Below, piece by piece: positions 9,072 to 17,716 of a DNA stretch of 26,022 nucleotides. Source of the DNA: Olsenella_K sp036454645 (GTDB taxonomy: Bacteria; Actinomycetota; Coriobacteriia; Coriobacteriales; Atopobiaceae). Under the pieces are notes generated by a model. That model was not told the DNA's origin. It ran no database searches and saw nothing but the letters and a program-made list of their open reading frames with translations. The position numbers were made by a program, and so were the translations under genes. The first letter of the stretch is position 1, and each line of letters starts with the position of its first letter. Location: assembly GCA_036454645.1 (NCBI GenBank), contig JAZHSQ010000026.1, positions 1-26,022 on the forward strand, in the 5' to 3' direction.

Positions 9072-11882
9072 GTGGCAAACAAGTACAAGAAGACCATGAA
9101 CCTCCCCAAGACCAAGTTCTCGATGCGCGCGAGCCTCGCCCAGAACGAGCCGGCGCGCCTCAAGGACTGGGAGGACAATGGCGTCTACGAGCTCCTGCTC
9201 AAGAAGAACGAGGGGCACGACAAGTTCGTCCTGCACGACGGCCCCCCGTATGCCAACGGCCCCATCCACCTCGGCCACGCGATGAACAAGATCTCCAAGG
9301 ACATGATCAACCGCTACAAGGCGATGCGCGGCTACCTCACGCCCTACGTCCCCGGCTGGGACTGCCACGGCCAGCCCATCGAGCACAAGGTCGAGGAGCA
9401 GCTCGGGACAGAGAAGTTCAACCAGCTCCCCAAGGAGAAGGTCCGCGAGATCTGCCGCAAGGAGGCCGTCTCCCAGGTCGACACCCAGCGCCAGGGCTTC
9501 AAGCGCCTCGGCGTCCTCGGCGAGTGGGACAACCCCTACCTCACCTACGTCAACGACTACGACGCCACGGACATCGAGATCTTCAAGGCCATCTACGACA
9601 AGGGCGCGATCTACCGCGGCCGCAAGCCGGTCCACTGGTGCAGCCACTGCCACACCGCCCTCGCCGAGGCGGAGATCGAGTACTCCGACGAGGTGTCGCC
9701 GGCCATCTTCGTGCGCTTCGAGATGACGACGGTGCCGGCCGGCCTCGAGGCCTACGAGGGCAGCCTCTGGGTCGACATCTGGACCACCACCCCCTGGACG
9801 CTGCCCGCAGACGACGCGGTCATCCTGCACCCCGAGGCCTCCTACGTCGCCGTCGTGGTCGACGGCCGCTGCGAGATCCTCGCCGAGGCCCTCGTGGAGC
9901 GCGACTGCGCCAAGTTCGGCTACGACGCCTACGAGCTCGCGCGCACGGGGGCGGGCGAGGTCTGGCGCATGACGGGCGAGGAGCTCTGCCACAACCGCTA
10001 CAAGCAGCCGATCTTCGGCGACCAGGGCGTCGAGGGCGAGTTCATCTACGCCGACTACGTCACGCTCGAGGACGGCACCGGCATCGTCCACACCGCGCCC
10101 GGCCACGGCGTCGACGACTACAACGCCGGCATGCGCTTCAACATCCCCATCGTGATGCCCGTCGACGACGACGGCCACTTCTACAAGGGAGACAAGATCG
10201 GCACCGGCGGCCCCTGGAGCGGCATGGAGGTCAACGAGGCCAACCCCAAGATCATCGAGTGGCTTAAGGAGCGCGGCGTCCTTATCCTGCACGAGGACAT
10301 CACGCACAGCTACCCGCACTGCTGGCGCTGCAAGAACCCGGTCATCTTCCGCGCCACCAACCAGTGGTTCGTCTCCATGGACGAGACGGGCCTGCGCAAG
10401 CAGGCGCTCGAGGCCCTCGACCACGTGCGCTTCTACCCGGCGCACTCCGTCAAGCGCATCGGCTCCATGGTCGAGCAGCGCCCGGACTGGTGCATCTCCC
10501 GCCAGCGCTCCTGGGGCGTGCCCATCCCGGCCTTCACCTGCCAGGACTGCGGCGAGACGGTCGTGAACGACGACACGCTCGACGACGTCATCCGCCTCTT
10601 CCGCGAGAAGGGCTCCGACGCCTGGTTCACCGACGACCCCAAGGAGTACCTGGGCGAGCACTGCGTCTGCCCCAAGTGCGGCAGCCACGAGCTCAAGGCC
10701 AACCAGGACATCCTCGACGTCTGGTGGGACTCCGGCGTCTCCCACACCGCCGTCTGCAAGCACCGCGACTACCTGCAGTTCCCGGCCGACATGTACCTCG
10801 AGGGCTCCGACCAGCACCGCGGCTGGTTCATGAGCTCGCTCATGACCTCCGTGGGCGCCTACGGCGTGGCCCCCTACAAGTCGGTCGTCTCCCAGGGCTT
10901 CACCCTCGACGGCCAGGGCCGCAAGATGTCCAAGTCGCTCGGAAACACGATCGACCCCAACAAGGTCTGCGACACCCGCGGCGCCGACATCGTGCGCCTG
11001 TGGGTCTCCTCGGTCGACACCTCCGTCGACGTGGCGTGCGACGAGCAGATCCTCGACCGCGTGGCCGACGCCTACCGCCGCTTCCGCAACACCCTGCGCT
11101 TCCTCCTCGGCGAGGTCGAGGGGCAGTTCGACCCGGCGACCGACGGCCTTCCCTTCGAGGAGCTCACGGCCTACGACAAGCTCAACCTCGCCCGCATGTG
11201 CCAGGTCCACGACCAGGTCACCGAGGCCTACGAGGGCTACCGCTTCAACGTGGTCTACCGCACGCTGTACGACTACGTGGTGACCGAGCTCTCCAACGGC
11301 TACCTCAACGCCACCAAGGACCGCATGTACTGCTCGGCCGCCGACTCCAAGGAGAGGCGCTCGGCGCAGACGACCTGGTCGTACCTGCTCTCCATGCTCG
11401 TGCACGACCTGCAGCCGATCCTGGCCTACACGACCGACGAGGTCATGGCCTACCTGCCCGAGTCCCTGCGCGAGAACCAGCGCTACGCGGCCCTTCTCGA
11501 CTGGTTCCAGGCGCCGCTCGACCGCGCGGGCTACGAGCGCTACCTGCCCGCCTACGAGGCCATGGTCGAGGCGCGCAACGCCTTCACCAAGGCCTACGAC
11601 CAGGCGCTCGAGGCTGGCGCCATAGAGGAGAAGACCACGCAGGCCGCGCGCGCCGAGCTCACCGTGCCGCACGACGCCTTCGAGGCGCTCTCCGGCATGG
11701 AGGGGCTGGACCTCGCCGAGGCCTTCGTCTGCTCCTCCGTGTGCCTGCACGAGGGCGAGGAGCTCGCCTGCGAGTGCGCCCCCGCCGAGGGCCACAAGTG
11801 CGAGCGCTGCTGGAACTGGCGCGAGGTCGGCGAGGACGGGCTGTGCGAGCGCTGCCGCGAGGCGGTCGCCGCAGCCGAGTAG
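9072..11882 (+). CDS. ileS: Isoleucine--tRNA ligase
   Basis: IleRS charges tRNA-Ile and hydrolyses mischarged Val-tRNA. The 936 residues show a class I synthetase: HLGH (66-69, the HIGH motif), editing-domain text TTPWTLP near residue 237, and KMSKS (618-622). The C-terminal zinc finger is C910-x2-C913 ... C925-x2-C928, which marks the bacterial type with a C-terminal zinc site. The start is GTG at 9072, supported by GGAAGAGGA directly upstream and by the MANKYK start usual for the family; an ATG eight codons in (9096) is a weaker choice. It is controlled by the T-box leader upstream and is followed after a GC-rich 150-bp gap by lspA. Confidence 0.98.
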   Translation: MANKYKKTMNLPKTKFSMRASLAQNEPARLKDWEDNGVYELLLKKNEGHDKFVLHDGPPYANGPIHLGHAMNKISKDMINRYKAMRGYLTPYVPGWDCHGQPIEHKVEEQLGTEKFNQLPKEKVREICRKEAVSQVDTQRQGFKRLGVLGEWDNPYLTYVNDYDATDIEIFKAIYDKGAIYRGRKPVHWCSHCHTALAEAEIEYSDEVSPAIFVRFEMTTVPAGLEAYEGSLWVDIWTTTPWTLPADDAVILHPEASYVAVVVDGRCEILAEALVERDCAKFGYDAYELARTGAGEVWRMTGEELCHNRYKQPIFGDQGVEGEFIYADYVTLEDGTGIVHTAPGHGVDDYNAGMRFNIPIVMPVDDDGHFYKGDKIGTGGPWSGMEVNEANPKIIEWLKERGVLILHEDITHSYPHCWRCKNPVIFRATNQWFVSMDETGLRKQALEALDHVRFYPAHSVKRIGSMVEQRPDWCISRQRSWGVPIPAFTCQDCGETVVNDDTLDDVIRLFREKGSDAWFTDDPKEYLGEHCVCPKCGSHELKANQDILDVWWDSGVSHTAVCKHRDYLQFPADMYLEGSDQHRGWFMSSLMTSVGAYGVAPYKSVVSQGFTLDGQGRKMSKSLGNTIDPNKVCDTRGADIVRLWVSSVDTSVDVACDEQILDRVADAYRRFRNTLRFLLGEVEGQFDPATDGLPFEELTAYDKLNLARMCQVHDQVTEAYEGYRFNVVYRTLYDYVVTELSNGYLNATKDRMYCSAADSKERRSAQTTWSYLLSMLVHDLQPILAYTTDEVMAYLPESLRENQRYAALLDWFQAPLDRAGYERYLPAYEAMVEARNAFTKAYDQALEAGAIEEKTTQAARAELTVPHDAFEALSGMEGLDLAEAFVCSSVCLHEGEELACECAPAEGHKCERCWNWREVGEDGLCERCREAVAAAE

Positions 11883-11895
11883 GTACGTAGCGGAC

Positions 11896-12009
11896 GCCGG
11901 CGGCGCCGCACGCGGGTGCGCCGCCGGCGCCCCGTCGAACGCGGGCGCCGCCGGCACGTCAGCTGGCGGACAGGCGCCGCCGGCACGGTTGGACGCGGGC
12001 GCCGCCGGC
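11896..12009. repeat. Repeated 11-bp GC-rich unit in ileS-lspA gap
   Basis: GCGCCGCCGGC occurs four times in direct orientation (11918, 11945, 11974, 11999) and once inverted (11896-11906). The inverted copy can pair with the first direct copy to form a very strong hairpin about 13 bases past the ileS stop, but no U-tract follows. Because the other copies could compete for the same arm, several alternative foldings are possible. Confidence 0.7.
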
Positions 12010-12034
12010 GCCAGGGGGGGTAGGATCGCAGCGG

Positions 12035-12538
12035 ATGGACTCTAGGGGTACAAGCGCGAGGGGCCTGAGGCTCGTCGTATTCTGGATCGTGGTCGGCGTC
12101 GTCGCCCTGGTGGACCAGGCGACCAAGGCGGCGGTCCGCCAGGTCGTCGTGCCCGGGGGCCAGACCTTCGTCCCCGGCGTCCTCGACCTCGTCCTGGTGG
12201 AGAACACCGGGGCCGCCTTCTCGATCGGCCTGGGCGCGGGCGCGCTCTTCGTGGCCGTCGCGCTGGCGGTGCTCGTGGCGGCAGACGTTGCCGTCTGGCG
12301 AAACCCCGACCTCCCGCTGCCCCTGGTCGTGGCCATCGGCCTCGTGGCCGGCGGCGGCCTGGGCAACATGATCGACCGCATCTACAAGGGCTCCGTGACG
12401 GACTTCCTCGCCACGACCTTCATGAGCTTCCCCGTCTTCAACGTCGCGGACGTCTGCGTGACGGTGGGCGTGGCCGTGGCCTTCGTCCTCTACCTCGTCT
12501 GGGACCGCCGGCGCGGCGGCGGGGAGGAGGACGCGTGA
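12035..12538 (+). CDS. lspA: Lipoprotein signal peptidase (signal peptidase II)
   Basis: LspA cuts signal peptides of diacylglyceryl-modified prolipoproteins in the membrane. The 167 residues contain four hydrophobic segments (about 11-30, 66-87, 95-112, 133-156). The family motifs are DQATK (27-31), ENTGAAF (56-62), the GNMIDR/VTDF block with catalytic D123, and FNVAD with catalytic D139. The ATG at 12035 has only a weak AGGA upstream, so an offset start is possible. Its TGA stop overlaps the GTG start of the next gene by four bases (GTGA), which implies translational coupling. The order ileS-lspA-rluD is common in Gram-positive bacteria. Confidence 0.96.
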   Translation: MDSRGTSARGLRLVVFWIVVGVVALVDQATKAAVRQVVVPGGQTFVPGVLDLVLVENTGAAFSIGLGAGALFVAVALAVLVAADVAVWRNPDLPLPLVVAIGLVAGGGLGNMIDRIYKGSVTDFLATTFMSFPVFNVADVCVTVGVAVAFVLYLVWDRRRGGGEEDA

Positions 12539-13548
12539 TCGTCAGCGCCCTCGTGGGGCCGGAGGCCGACGGCTCCCGGCTCGACAGCTTCCTCGCCGCG
12601 CAGGAGGGCTGCCCCTCGAGGAGCGCCTGCGCCAGGCTCGTGGAGGGCGGCGCCGTCACCATCAACGGCACGCTCGCCACGAGCAAGAGCGAGCGCGTCC
12701 TTCTCGGCGACCGCGTCCAGGCGGAGGTCCCCGAGCCCGAGCCCGCTCCCGGTCAGCTCCCTCCCAACCCGGACATCCCCCTCGACATCCGCTTCGAGGA
12801 CGACCACCTGATCGTGCTCTCCAAGCAGGCGGGCCTCGTCTGCCACCCCTCTCCCGGCCACGTGAGCGACACCCTGGCCAACGCCCTCGTGGCCCACTGC
12901 GGCTACGAGCACCTGGGCCACCTGCAGGGGGAGGAGCGCCCCGGGATCGTGCACCGGCTGGACATGGACACCTCGGGGCTGATGCTCGCCGCCAAGGACG
13001 ACGCCACCCAGAAGGCGCTGCAGGACCTCATCCGCCTGCGCGTGCTCGACCGGCGCTACGTCACCCTCGTGCAGGGCTACGTTGCCCCAGACGAGGGCAC
13101 GATCGAGACGGGCATCGCGCGCTCGACCCGCGACCGCCTGCGCATGGCGGTGAGCGACGCCCCCGGCGCGCGCGAGGCCATCACCACCTTCCGGACGCTC
13201 GAGCGCTTCGAGGCGGGCCGGCGCGACGAGGGCTACTCGCTGCTGGAGTGCCACCTCTACACGGGGCGCACGCACCAGATCCGCGTGCACCTGCGCCACG
13301 TGGGGCACCCCCTCGTGGGCGACCAGCTCTACGGGCGCGGCGACGACAGGCAGAACCTGGGGCTGCGCCGGCAGTTCCTGCACAGCTGGCACGTGCGCTT
13401 CGACCACCCCGTCACGGGAGAAACCATCGAGCTGGCTGACAGCCTGCCGCGCGACCTCTACGGTGTACTAGAATCTCTTCAGGAGCGCTCCATGGGCCGC
13501 ACCGAGGCGGGCGCGGCCATCTGCCCCCGGCTCGCGCCGGGGGAGTAG
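12535..13548 (+). CDS. rluD: Ribosomal large subunit pseudouridine synthase (RluA/RluD family)
   Basis: Enzymes of this family isomerise uridines in 23S rRNA. The 337 residues begin with an S4 RNA-binding domain (about 13-60) and continue with the catalytic domain holding HRLDMDTSG (140-148; catalytic D143), and GRTHQIRVHL further on. The GTG at 12535 overlaps the lspA stop and follows GGAGGAGG. Which uridines it modifies cannot be read from the sequence; RluD is chosen because of the S4 domain and the position after lspA. The 3' end of the gene contains TACTAGAAT near 13460, a possible -10 for the next gene. Confidence 0.93.
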   Translation: MIVSALVGPEADGSRLDSFLAAQEGCPSRSACARLVEGGAVTINGTLATSKSERVLLGDRVQAEVPEPEPAPGQLPPNPDIPLDIRFEDDHLIVLSKQAGLVCHPSPGHVSDTLANALVAHCGYEHLGHLQGEERPGIVHRLDMDTSGLMLAAKDDATQKALQDLIRLRVLDRRYVTLVQGYVAPDEGTIETGIARSTRDRLRMAVSDAPGAREAITTFRTLERFEAGRRDEGYSLLECHLYTGRTHQIRVHLRHVGHPLVGDQLYGRGDDRQNLGLRRQFLHSWHVRFDHPVTGETIELADSLPRDLYGVLESLQERSMGRTEAGAAICPRLAPGE

Positions 13549-13613
13549 CGAGGGCCCAAGGGCGCAAGCCCGGACAGGGGCGCAAGCCCGCTCGAGGGAG
13601 AGGCGGAGTCAAG

Positions 13614-14903
13614 GTGGAACTCAACCGGATGGGCCTGACGCCCATCGTCATCTTCAACTTCATCATCCTGATGTTCTTCACGCTGGCCTACTTCTACCAG
13701 TTCGTGTTCCTCATCTGCGGCCTCGTCCACGGCGACGTGGTGCTGCCCAAGGCAAAGAAGAACCACTCGTACGCCTTCGTGATCGCCGCGCACAACGAGG
13801 AGCCGGTCATCGGCAACCTCGTGCGCTCCATCCTCACGCAGAAGTACGACGGCCTGATCGACTGCTTCGTGGTGGCGGACGCCTGCACGGACAACACCTT
13901 CGAGGAGGCGCAGAAGGCCGGCGCCATCGCCTGGTCCAGGAACGACCTGGTACGCAAGGGCAAGAGCTGGGTGCTCGACTACGCCTTCAACCGCATCCTC
14001 AACGAGTACGGCGACAAATACGAGGCCTTCTTCGTGATGGACGCGGACAACATCATCGCGCCCAACTACGTTGAGATCATGAACCAGGCCTTCGACGCCG
14101 GCTACCTGGTCTGCACCAGCTACCGCAACTCCAAGAACTTCGACTCCAGCTGGATCAGCTCGGCCTACGCCACCTGGTTCCTGCGCGAGGCCAAGTTCTT
14201 GAACAACGTCCGCATGATGGTCGGCACGAGCTGCGCCATCTCCGGCTCCGGCTGGCTCGTGTCCGAGAAGATCATCAAGGGCATGCACGGCTGGAACTTC
14301 CACGTGCTCACCGAGGACATCCAGTTCTCGACCTTCTGCTGCGCGCACGGCATCCAGATCGGCTACGCGCCGGCCGAGTTCTTCGACGAGCAGCCCGTCA
14401 CCTTCAAGGCGTCCTGGACGCAGCGCATGCGCTGGACCAAGGGCTTCTACCAGGTGTTCTTCTCCTACAACAGGAACCTGCTCTCCGGCATCATCAAGGA
14501 CAGGAGGTTCTCCTCCTACGACATGCTGATGACGGTGGCGCCGGGCATGATCCTGACCCTGATCTCCGCCTTCGTGAACGGCGCGTACCTGATCATCGGC
14601 TACTTCTCGCACGGGTTCATCGCCACCCAGGGCGAGCTGCTGATGTGCGTGGGCTCGCTGATCATGACCTTCGGCTCCATGTACATCGTCTTCTGGATCC
14701 TGGGCCTGATCACGACCATCTCCGAGCGCAAGCACATCCACTGCCGCAAGAAGTGGCGCATCATGACCAACATCTTCACCTTCCCGATCTTCATGCTGAG
14801 CTACATTCCCATCACGGTGGTCGCGCTCTTCAAGAAGGTCGAGTGGGTCCCCACCAAGCACGACATCGCGGTGAACTTCGACGACGTGATGAGCGAGGGA
14901 TAG
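13614..14903 (+). CDS. Membrane GT2-family glycosyltransferase
   Basis: This is a 429-residue processive-type glycosyltransferase related to cellulose/hyaluronan synthases. An N-terminal membrane helix (about 9-37) precedes the GT-A domain, with AAHNEE (58-63), DAD (143-145, metal/UDP-sugar binding), TED (233-235, catalytic base) and QRMRW (270-274, the QxxRW acceptor-site motif). C-terminal membrane helices lie at about 302-330, 341-366 and 385-406. The start is GTG at 13614, with GGAG five bases upstream; ATG at 13629 is the alternative. The sugar and product are unknown; extension of a wall or membrane glycan is the likely role. It may be read with rluD or from its own promoter inside the rluD 3' end. 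A strong terminator follows. Confidence 0.9.
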   Translation: MELNRMGLTPIVIFNFIILMFFTLAYFYQFVFLICGLVHGDVVLPKAKKNHSYAFVIAAHNEEPVIGNLVRSILTQKYDGLIDCFVVADACTDNTFEEAQKAGAIAWSRNDLVRKGKSWVLDYAFNRILNEYGDKYEAFFVMDADNIIAPNYVEIMNQAFDAGYLVCTSYRNSKNFDSSWISSAYATWFLREAKFLNNVRMMVGTSCAISGSGWLVSEKIIKGMHGWNFHVLTEDIQFSTFCCAHGIQIGYAPAEFFDEQPVTFKASWTQRMRWTKGFYQVFFSYNRNLLSGIIKDRRFSSYDMLMTVAPGMILTLISAFVNGAYLIIGYFSHGFIATQGELLMCVGSLIMTFGSMYIVFWILGLITTISERKHIHCRKKWRIMTNIFTFPIFMLSYIPITVVALFKKVEWVPTKHDIAVNFDDVMSEG

Positions 14904-14910
14904 CGAGCGA

Positions 14911-14946
14911 GGGGCGCGGGGCGCAGGGCACCCGCGCCCCTTCCCA
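14911..14946 (+). terminator. Terminator of the glycosyltransferase gene
   Basis: GGGGCGCGGG (14911-14920) pairs perfectly with CCCGCGCCCC (14931-14940), then TTCCCAT. It begins eight bases after the stop codon. Confidence 0.8.
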
Positions 14947-14976
14947 TCTGTACGGACGCGCCGTTAGATGTTGCCT

Positions 14977-15006
14977 TTGTGTACCAACGGCGAGCGGTGA
15001 TACAAT
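14977..15006 (+). promoter_or_regulatory. Vegetative promoter of guaB
   Basis: TTGTGT (14977-14982) and TACAAT (15001-15006) are 18 bases apart. They lie in the only AT-rich stretch between the preceding terminator and the guaB start. Confidence 0.65.
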
Positions 15007-15047
15007 CTCGAAAATTATTGGAAGTCGGCAGAAGGAGTCCACACACT

Positions 15048-16562
15048 ATGGCAACGTTCTTCGAAGGGGAGTCCCACACCTTCTCAGAGTATCTGCTCGT
15101 CCCCGGTTACTCCTCGCATGAGAACATCCCTGCCAACGTCTCGCTCGAGACGCCCCTGGTCCGCTTCCGCAAGGGCGAGGAGCCCGCGATCAAGCTCAAC
15201 ATCCCCTTGGTCTCCGCCATCATGCAGGCGGTCTCCGGCCCCAAGATGGCCGTCGCCCTCGCCCAGCAGGGCGGCATCTCCTTCATCTACGGCTCGCAGA
15301 CCCCCGAGCAGGAGGCCGCGATGGTCAAGGAGGTCAAGAGCTACAAGGCCGGCTTCGTGGCGTCCGACTCCACCCTCACGCCTGACATGTCGCTCGAGGA
15401 CGTGCTCGAGCTCAAGGAGCGCACCGGCCACTCCACCATGCCCGTGACCGAGGACGGCACCTCGCACGGCCGCCTCGTGGGCATCGTGACTTCGCGCGAC
15501 TACCGTCTCTCGCGCGACGACCGCGCCAAGAAGGTCTCCGAGTTCATGACCCCGGCCGACAAGCTCGTCACCGCCCCCGAGGGCACGAGCCTGCACGACT
15601 GCAACGACATCATCTGGGAGCACAAGCTCAACGCCCTTCCCATCGTGGACAAGGACGGTAACCTCACCTCCATCGTCTTCCGCAAGGACTACGACTCCCA
15701 CAAGTCCAACCCCGACGAGCTGCTCGACGAGCACAAGCGCTACATGGTCGGCGCCGGCATCAACACGCGCGACTACGCCGAGCGCGTCCCCAAGCTGATC
15801 GACGCGGGCGTCGACGTGCTCTGCATCGACTCCTCCGAGGGCTTCTCCGAGTGGCAGAAGCTCACGATCGACTGGATCCGCGAGCACTACGGCGACTCCG
15901 TCAAGGTCGGCGCGGGCAACGTGGTCGACGCCGAGGGCTTCCGCTACCTGGCGGACTGCGGCGCGGACTTCGTGAAGGTCGGCATCGGCGGCGGCTCCAT
16001 CTGCATCACGCGCGAGCAGAAGGGCATCGGCCGCGGCCAGGCCTCCGCGCTCATCGACGTCTGCGCCGAGCGTGACCGCTACTTCCGCGAGACGGGCGTC
16101 TACGTGCCGGTCTGCTCCGACGGCGGCATCGTCTATGACTACCACATGACGCTCGCCCTCGCCATGGGCGCCGACTTCCTGATGCTCGGCCGCTACTTCG
16201 CCCGCTTCGACGAGTCGCCGACCCGCCGTCTCAACGTCAACGGCTCCTACGTAAAGGAGTACTGGGGCGAGGGCTCGGCCCGCGCGCGCAACTGGCAGCG
16301 CTACGACCTCGGCGGCAAGAAGGGCATGTCCTTCGTCGAGGGCGTCGACTCCTACGTGCCCTACGCCGGCCCCCTCAAGGACGGCGTGGACGGCTCGCTC
16401 ACCAAGGTGCGCTCCACGATGTGCAACTGCGGCGCGCTCGACCTGGCCGAGCTGCGCGACAAGGCCAAGATCACCCTGGTCTCCGCGACCTCGCTGGTCG
16501 AGGGCGGCGCGCACGACGTCATCCTGAAGGACAGCAACACCGACACCAACTACCGCGGGTAG
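15048..16562 (+). CDS. guaB: IMP dehydrogenase, Tritrichomonas-like type
   Basis: IMPDH oxidises IMP to XMP with NAD+, the committed step to guanine nucleotides. The 504 residues form the usual barrel with two CBS modules inserted (about 105-215). Active-site residues are clear: D261 (CIDS), the loop GGGSICITRE with catalytic C319, CSDGG with D358, and the flap text WGEGSARARNWQRYD with the R418-Y419 dyad. This wording (ICITREQKGIGRG, WGEGS-RARNWQRYD) is that of the Tritrichomonas foetus enzyme, down to identical residue numbers, and differs from the common bacterial GSICTTR...YRGMGS form. The ATG at 15048 follows AGAAGGAG; an earlier in-frame start at 14979 overlaps the promoter. Monocistronic, with a perfect-stem terminator downstream. 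Confidence 0.97.
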   Translation: MATFFEGESHTFSEYLLVPGYSSHENIPANVSLETPLVRFRKGEEPAIKLNIPLVSAIMQAVSGPKMAVALAQQGGISFIYGSQTPEQEAAMVKEVKSYKAGFVASDSTLTPDMSLEDVLELKERTGHSTMPVTEDGTSHGRLVGIVTSRDYRLSRDDRAKKVSEFMTPADKLVTAPEGTSLHDCNDIIWEHKLNALPIVDKDGNLTSIVFRKDYDSHKSNPDELLDEHKRYMVGAGINTRDYAERVPKLIDAGVDVLCIDSSEGFSEWQKLTIDWIREHYGDSVKVGAGNVVDAEGFRYLADCGADFVKVGIGGGSICITREQKGIGRGQASALIDVCAERDRYFRETGVYVPVCSDGGIVYDYHMTLALAMGADFLMLGRYFARFDESPTRRLNVNGSYVKEYWGEGSARARNWQRYDLGGKKGMSFVEGVDSYVPYAGPLKDGVDGSLTKVRSTMCNCGALDLAELRDKAKITLVSATSLVEGGAHDVILKDSNTDTNYRG

Positions 16563-16723
16563 GAGGCCTCGGCCCGGCCGGCGTAGCCGGCGCTGACGCC
16601 GGCGCGGCAGGCCCAGCCGGCGCGGCACGCGCGTGCGGCGTGCCCGCTGCGGCTGGCGCCCGCTGAGCGGCGTGCCTACAGCGTGGCGTGCTGCACGCAA
16701 GCAGGTGAGAAGGACGCGAACGC

Positions 16724-16761
16724 GGAGGGGGTCGCCGGGGATCCGGCGACCCCCTCCTCTT
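16724..16761. terminator. Bidirectional terminator between guaB and the lipoprotein gene
   Basis: GGAGGGGGTCGCCGG (16724-16738) and CCGGCGACCCCCTCC (16743-16757) form a perfect 15-bp stem with a 4-base loop, then TCTT on the plus strand. The convergent genes on both sides could share it. Between the guaB stop and this hairpin, the DNA is only GC-rich repeats of the GCCGGCG type. Confidence 0.8.
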
Positions 16762-16778
16762 GCGTGCGGCCCACGAGC

Positions 16779-16827
16779 GCGGGTCCTTCTCGCCCTGCGC
16801 TCGCGGTTGTAGCGGGTCCTTCTCGCC
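16779..16827 (-). repeat. Pair of GGCGAGAAGGACCCGC motifs after the lipoprotein gene
   Basis: Read on the minus strand, the identical 16-mer GGCGAGAAGGACCCGC occurs at 16827-16812 and 16794-16779, just past the stop of the minus-strand lipoprotein gene. The same 16-mer recurs at 18475-18490 and 18532-18547, and shorter forms follow ftsH, guaB and amt. Confidence 0.7.
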
Positions 16828-16850
16828 CGCGCTGCGCGACGCGCGCGGGG

Positions 16851-17666
16851 CTACTGCGTGGCCTCGACCATCTTTTGCGAGCAGCGCGCGTAGACGTCGA
16901 TCCAGTACTGGTAGGTGTCCTTGTCGAAGGTGGCGTCCTGCTCGTCGAGCTTCTCTGCCTTGTCGGCCATCTCGACCTCCTGCTGCATGAGGGTGCTGTA
17001 GTCGGAGATCATCGACGCCTGGGCGGTGGAGTCCGCCGAGGAGTACCGGCTCATGAACTCTACGTACCTGTCGACGAAGGCCTCGTACTCCTCGCAGAAC
17101 GCGCGGACGGTGGGGTCGACCTTGTCGATGTCGTAGAGTGCGCCGGAGGCGGTGGCATCCGTGCCGGCGTCCGCGCCGGCGTCCGTAGAGGCATCCGCGC
17201 TGCCCATGGCGTCGGATTCTGCGGCCTGGATCTGGCGGTACGTCTCCTCGTACCCGGCGCGCCGCTGGTAGGCGTACGACATGAGGTCGATGACGTACAT
17301 CCTCGTGTCGAGGCCCATGTCGGAGTCGGAGTCGTACGCCTCGCTGCTGAGCTCGTTCACGGTCGAGAAGCTTTCGTTCAGCTTGTCGTACAGGGACACG
17401 AGCTCGTCCTGCATGGCCTTCCGTCCCTCCTCGTCGGCGTCCTTGTACTCCGTCAGCTTGGCGGAGAAGGCGTCGAGGGAGTCGATGAAGCCCTGGCCCG
17501 TCTCGCGCGTGGCGGCGTCGACGGCCTGCAGGTCGTAGGGCGTCCTCACCTCACCGGTCGTGTCCTGGGTGGGGAATGCGCCGGCACCTCCGGACGTCGC
17601 GGCGCAGCCTCCGAGCGCGCAGCAGAGCGCCACGGAGGCGACGGCCGTCATCAGTTCCCGCTTCAT
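16851..17666 (-). CDS. Putative lipoprotein of unknown function
   Basis: The 271-residue product has a lipoprotein signal peptide: MKRELMTAVASVALCC and then lipobox ALGGC with C21 as the lipidated residue. The mature part is acidic, mostly predicted helical, and has a short Ala/Asp/Thr-rich linker near residues 150-170 (SADASTDAGADAGTDA). It holds two helical stretches that look alike in composition, one before and one after the linker (both rich in Tyr, Asp and Glu). No enzyme motif is visible. The ATG at 17666 has AAGGGA six bases upstream; an in-frame ATG further up lacks a ribosome binding site. The gene is 50 bp downstream of the MerR-type gene on the same strand and is probably in its operon and under its control. 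LspA, encoded in this window, would process it. Confidence 0.85.
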   Translation of the reverse strand: MKRELMTAVASVALCCALGGCAATSGGAGAFPTQDTTGEVRTPYDLQAVDAATRETGQGFIDSLDAFSAKLTEYKDADEEGRKAMQDELVSLYDKLNESFSTVNELSSEAYDSDSDMGLDTRMYVIDLMSYAYQRRAGYEETYRQIQAAESDAMGSADASTDAGADAGTDATASGALYDIDKVDPTVRAFCEEYEAFVDRYVEFMSRYSSADSTAQASMISDYSTLMQQEVEMADKAEKLDEQDATFDKDTYQYWIDVYARCSQKMVEATQ

Positions 17667-17716
17667 GGGTGTTCCCTTCTCTCTGGGGGCGGCCATGCCG
17701 CCCCGCTCCTTCGGTC

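Noticed and set aside
8874..11957. 1027-codon open frame antisense to ileS
   Set aside because: Compositional shadow; it also crosses the T-box leader, whose structure is clear on the other strand.
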